Part shown: positions 61,631 through 64,000 of the stretch, piece after piece | Layout of the letters: each line of letters opens with the position of its first letter | Numbering within the stretch: position 1 is the first letter of the stretch | Assembly: GCA_947500505.1 (NCBI GenBank) | Contig: CANMSL010000002.1 | Coordinates: forward strand, 496,001 to 560,000 | Direction: 5' to 3' | Origin: an uncultured Aquimarina sp. | GTDB taxonomy: Bacteria > Bacteroidota > Bacteroidia > Flavobacteriales > Flavobacteriaceae | DNA length: 64,000 nt | Position numbers and translations under genes: made by a program | The notes under the pieces: model-generated | What the model saw: only the letters and a program-made list of their open reading frames with translations | Told to the model about the DNA's origin: nothing | The model's database searches: none

Positions 61631-62662
61631 TTAGGATACCTGCTTTTTATAAACTGCTGGTGTCACACCTGTAACCTTTTTAAAAGTAGAATAAAAGGAT
61701 GATTTAGAGCTAAAGCCAGCCTCAAAACCTATAGCTTCGAGGGTAAAATTGGTATTGTTTTTTATTAACTTCTTTGCGGATTCTACACGCCAACCATTTA
61801 TGTATTCCGAAAAGGATTTATCCAGATTATCGTTAAGTAATTGTGAAAGAAAATGTGATGAAACTTCTAATTTTTCAGCTAGATGCTTCAGTTTTATGTT
61901 TGGATTTTTGTGCAAAGCTTCACTTTGCAAAAGTGTATTGAGTTGTATGATAATTTTTTTTGCCTGTTTTTCAGTAATCTTTTTGTCAGCATATTTTTCT
62001 GGGTCTTCAAAAAACAAGTTAGCCTTTCTGCGTTTCAGTACCCAAAACAAAATACTTAAATATAATACAAATGAAAAAGATAATGCACCTACAATGTAAG
62101 AGGTATAGGCACCAATACAATATGCTAACCAGATCAGCGCCACTCCAAAATAAATACTAAGAAGCCAAAAATCTATATTCTTGAAACTTTCTTTAGACCT
62201 AAACTTACCAATAATCGGATAAACATATCTAAAGGATATCACAATGTAAATAAACCATTGAAGGTAGATGCCTTTAACAATCCATTTACTCCAAACAGTT
62301 CTGTGCTCCAGATATGGATAAACCAATCCCAAAATAGTAATTCCGACAAGAAATGGAATACTGTGGATTATCCAATTCACTTTTTTCTTTAAAAAGTGTG
62401 TCTTGAGATATAAAAACAAAAAAGGACCTATTAAAATACAAGCTGAAAGACCTATTTGAATAAAAACATTTGAAATTTGCGAATTAAAATACAAGAAAAC
62501 GGACTTGATAATCCGAATACTTACTACTAAAATTAAAAGTGCTAAAAAGTAATTTGAGAATTGTCTTTTTTTTGATGTTTTTACAATATAAATTGAAAGT
62601 AAGAATCCGTTAAAAGCTCCTAAAGCGCTAAAAAAAAATATTATCTGATTTTCAAAATTCAC
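61631..62662 (-). CDS. Membrane-anchored AraC-family regulator
   Basis: A 343-residue protein. The first about 215 residues contain six to seven membrane helices (FFFSALGAFNGFLLSIYIV, YFLALLILVVSIRIIKSVFL and more); the C-terminal 110 residues form an AraC HTH domain (LKHLAEKLEVSSHFLSQLLN, LEAIGFEAGFSSKSSFYSTF, GVTPAVYKKQVS). Such Bacteroidota regulators sense signals at the membrane. It probably controls the secreted-hydrolase group downstream. Confidence 0.88.
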   Translation of the reverse strand: MNFENQIIFFFSALGAFNGFLLSIYIVKTSKKRQFSNYFLALLILVVSIRIIKSVFLYFNSQISNVFIQIGLSACILIGPFLFLYLKTHFLKKKVNWIIHSIPFLVGITILGLVYPYLEHRTVWSKWIVKGIYLQWFIYIVISFRYVYPIIGKFRSKESFKNIDFWLLSIYFGVALIWLAYCIGAYTSYIVGALSFSFVLYLSILFWVLKRRKANLFFEDPEKYADKKITEKQAKKIIIQLNTLLQSEALHKNPNIKLKHLAEKLEVSSHFLSQLLNDNLDKSFSEYINGWRVESAKKLIKNNTNFTLEAIGFEAGFSSKSSFYSTFKKVTGVTPAVYKKQVS

Positions 62663-63219
62663 TTATATAGACTCAACTATTATTTATGCGGTAAATATAG
62701 TAATATACTCTCAATTTGATAACATTTTAGAAGTTCGCTTTTGTCTGTTGAAGTATACCTAATTTTAAAGATTTGGATTGAGAGCAAAGCGTTTACAGCT
62801 TTCTTAGAGGTTTCAACGAAGCAGAAATGTGATATTAGGATTATGTTAAAGGCTTGGTATTAAGACTTTTTCTGAGGTGTAGTGTTTTTGTGGGACAATG
62901 GAAAATGTGCGCAAAATTTAGGGCATTGTACCAAATCGTACTACCATTATTACCTTATAAATTTTAAAAAAAATCTAGTTCGAGGTAATGAATGAACCAT
63001 TATTGATGTTATGTCGTTTTCCAAACTTCATCAAATAGTTTTTTGTCCATACACAGTTGTTAACTGAAGCTTGATTAGTAATAAATTTTGGCATCTCCAA
63101 CCGAAGAATTGAGATCGTAGTTTCCAGAAATTCATTATTCTATCTAAGATATCGCAGAATATAAACCCACAGAAAAGTAATGAGCATCAATAAGAATATC
63201 GATCTCAAAATCCGTAAAT

Positions 63220-63239
63220 GTCGTACCTAGGTCGTACCT
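63220..63239. repeat. Tandem repeat of GTCGTACCT
   Basis: GTCGTACCT occurs twice (63220-63228 and 63231-63239) with an 11-base period, about 220 bases before the integrase start. Short direct repeats near an integrase can be arm-binding or attachment sites. Confidence 0.4.
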
Positions 63240-63248
63240 GAACATAAA

Positions 63249-63274
63249 AAAGCCTAGATTTTAATCTAAGCTTT
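63249..63274. terminator. Hairpin, possible terminator
   Basis: AAAGC-C-TAGAT pairs with ATCTA-A-GCTTT (one mismatch, 4-base loop). A six-T run follows on the minus strand, so it fits a leftward terminator best. Confidence 0.5.
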
Positions 63275-63454
63275 ATCCGTACTCAAGGTGGGAGTACCAT
63301 TATTTTTTATCAAACTTGAATCCATTTAAACTCCTATTAACCATTATATATAACTTTTATTAATTAAAGTTAAATTAACTTAAATCAATTTAAATTCAAA
63401 AAAGTTGCCCTATTTGTTGCCCTATTTAGTATATTTATATCAAACTAAATACTA

Positions 63455-64000
63455 ATGCAAGTTTCGTTTCATTTAAGGAAAGACAAAATTGGTAAAGCTG
63501 GACTAGCTCCAATCAGAATGGTTATTGCTACCAATGGCTTTAAAATTTTCAAGGCAGTAAAAGGAGTGCGATGTTCTGAAAAGAATTGGGATACAAGAAA
63601 GGAACGTATTAAAGAACAAAAAAGAAAAGAAGAATATAACAACTACATCGAATACAATAAGATTATTGATGAACTGGAAGCTAATATAAAAAAACTGAAC
63701 AGGTATATTCTTCTTAACAATATTGTTCCCACAAAAGAATACATTTTAGAAAAACTGGCATCTGGTATTGAAAAAGTTGAACTTGCACACTTCTTCTTTC
63801 CTTCTTTTGAAAAATTTATAGAAACAAGCAAATCAGTAAAAGTTCCTAGAACCATTAAATCGTATGTTACTACACGTAATTTTTTAAAGGATTTTGAAAC
63901 ATCAACTGGTTATAAATTAACCTTTGAATCCATTGACAATAATTTCTTTGAAAAAATACAGGATTACACCTTTCTAGATCGAAAAAACAAGAATAGCTAT
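63455..64000 (+). CDS. Tyrosine recombinase/integrase, N-terminal part
   Basis: Read from ATG 63455 in one open frame to the window edge (182 codons). The start VSFHLRKDKIGKAGLAPIRM...FKAVKGVRCSEKNWDTRKER is the arm-DNA-binding domain of Bacteroidota integrases, followed by a SAM-like core-binding domain (FFFPSFEKFIETSKSV...TIKSYVTTRNFLKDFE). The catalytic R-H-R-Y part lies outside. It would integrate and excise a mobile island. Confidence 0.85.
   Translation, partial: MQVSFHLRKDKIGKAGLAPIRMVIATNGFKIFKAVKGVRCSEKNWDTRKERIKEQKRKEEYNNYIEYNKIIDELEANIKKLNRYILLNNIVPTKEYILEKLASGIEKVELAHFFFPSFEKFIETSKSVKVPRTIKSYVTTRNFLKDFETSTGYKLTFESIDNNFFEKIQDYTFLDRKNKNSY

Larger units (their letters stand above)
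62663..63454. other. Non-coding gap before the integrase
   Basis: About 790 bases without a convincing gene. It contains a tandem repeat (63220-63239), a hairpin (63249-63274) and a short inverted repeat GTACTC/GAGTAC (63279-63297). It may include the attachment site of the element encoded by the integrase. Confidence 0.5.

Noticed and set aside
63279..63297. The 3' end of a tRNA as integrase attachment site
   Set aside because: The short GTACTC/GAGTAC inverted repeat does not continue into a tRNA cloverleaf.

Overview
The window reads as AT-rich chromosomal DNA of a marine Flavobacteriaceae bacterium (Bacteroidota), perhaps Aquimarina-like. The grounds are TAnnTTTG-type -7 promoter boxes, the near absence of Shine-Dalgarno sequences, many Bacteroidota-specific families (DUF6588, DUF6443/RHS pairs, tail-fibre-like secreted proteins, SnoaL/VOC proteins with signal peptides) and a Bacteroidota-type tyrosine integrase. 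Genus is a guess; no rRNA or tRNA gene was seen.

Left part (1-25 kb). A type II secretion / type IV pilus-like locus lies in two blocks. Block 1 (922-7172) encodes a major pseudopilin, a minimal prepilin peptidase, GspE ATPase, GspD secretin, a GspL-like and a GspM/PilO-like protein, with overlapping or nearly abutting genes. Block 2 (18671-23244) encodes a fibronectin-III-like lipoprotein, GspC/PilP-like, GspK/PilX-like, two minor pseudopilins and the GspF platform protein. Between them lie two secreted tail-fibre-like paralogues, a two-gene RHS system ending in a probable toxin tip, an immunity-gene candidate, palindromic repeats and a lipoprotein. A Thermus-type isocitrate dehydrogenase closes this part.

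Middle part (25-51.3 kb), nearly all on the minus strand, is an accessory stress or detoxification region. It holds VOC/glyoxalase, SnoaL/NTF2, YgiN-like monooxygenase, SDR, aldo-keto reductase, alpha/beta hydrolase and cyclase genes, a bestrophin, an RND efflux pump and four intact plus one decayed AraC regulator genes. Its most striking structure is a repeated promoter layout: a -7 box, then 30 bp upstream a half-site, then 21 bp further the same half-site as a direct repeat. Different half-site sequences occur beside different AraC genes. One type (TGACC/TAACC) recurs before eight transcription units and binds the efflux pump, bestrophin and secreted proteins into one probable regulon. A decayed copy of the same module lies at 25.15-26.3 kb.

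Right part. 51.4-55.3 kb holds a decayed SDR, a DUF6597-type AraC regulator, and DUF1761, WD40-like, DUF3052 and DUF4287/DUF5655 genes on the plus strand. 55.97-62.66 kb is a minus-strand set of secreted or lipoprotein hydrolases (CocE-like, two beta-lactamase-fold proteins, two NTF2-like proteins, a DJ-1/PfpI protein) below a membrane-anchored AraC regulator, again with a 21-bp direct repeat in front. A truncated tyrosine integrase at the right edge suggests the region is, or borders, a mobile island.
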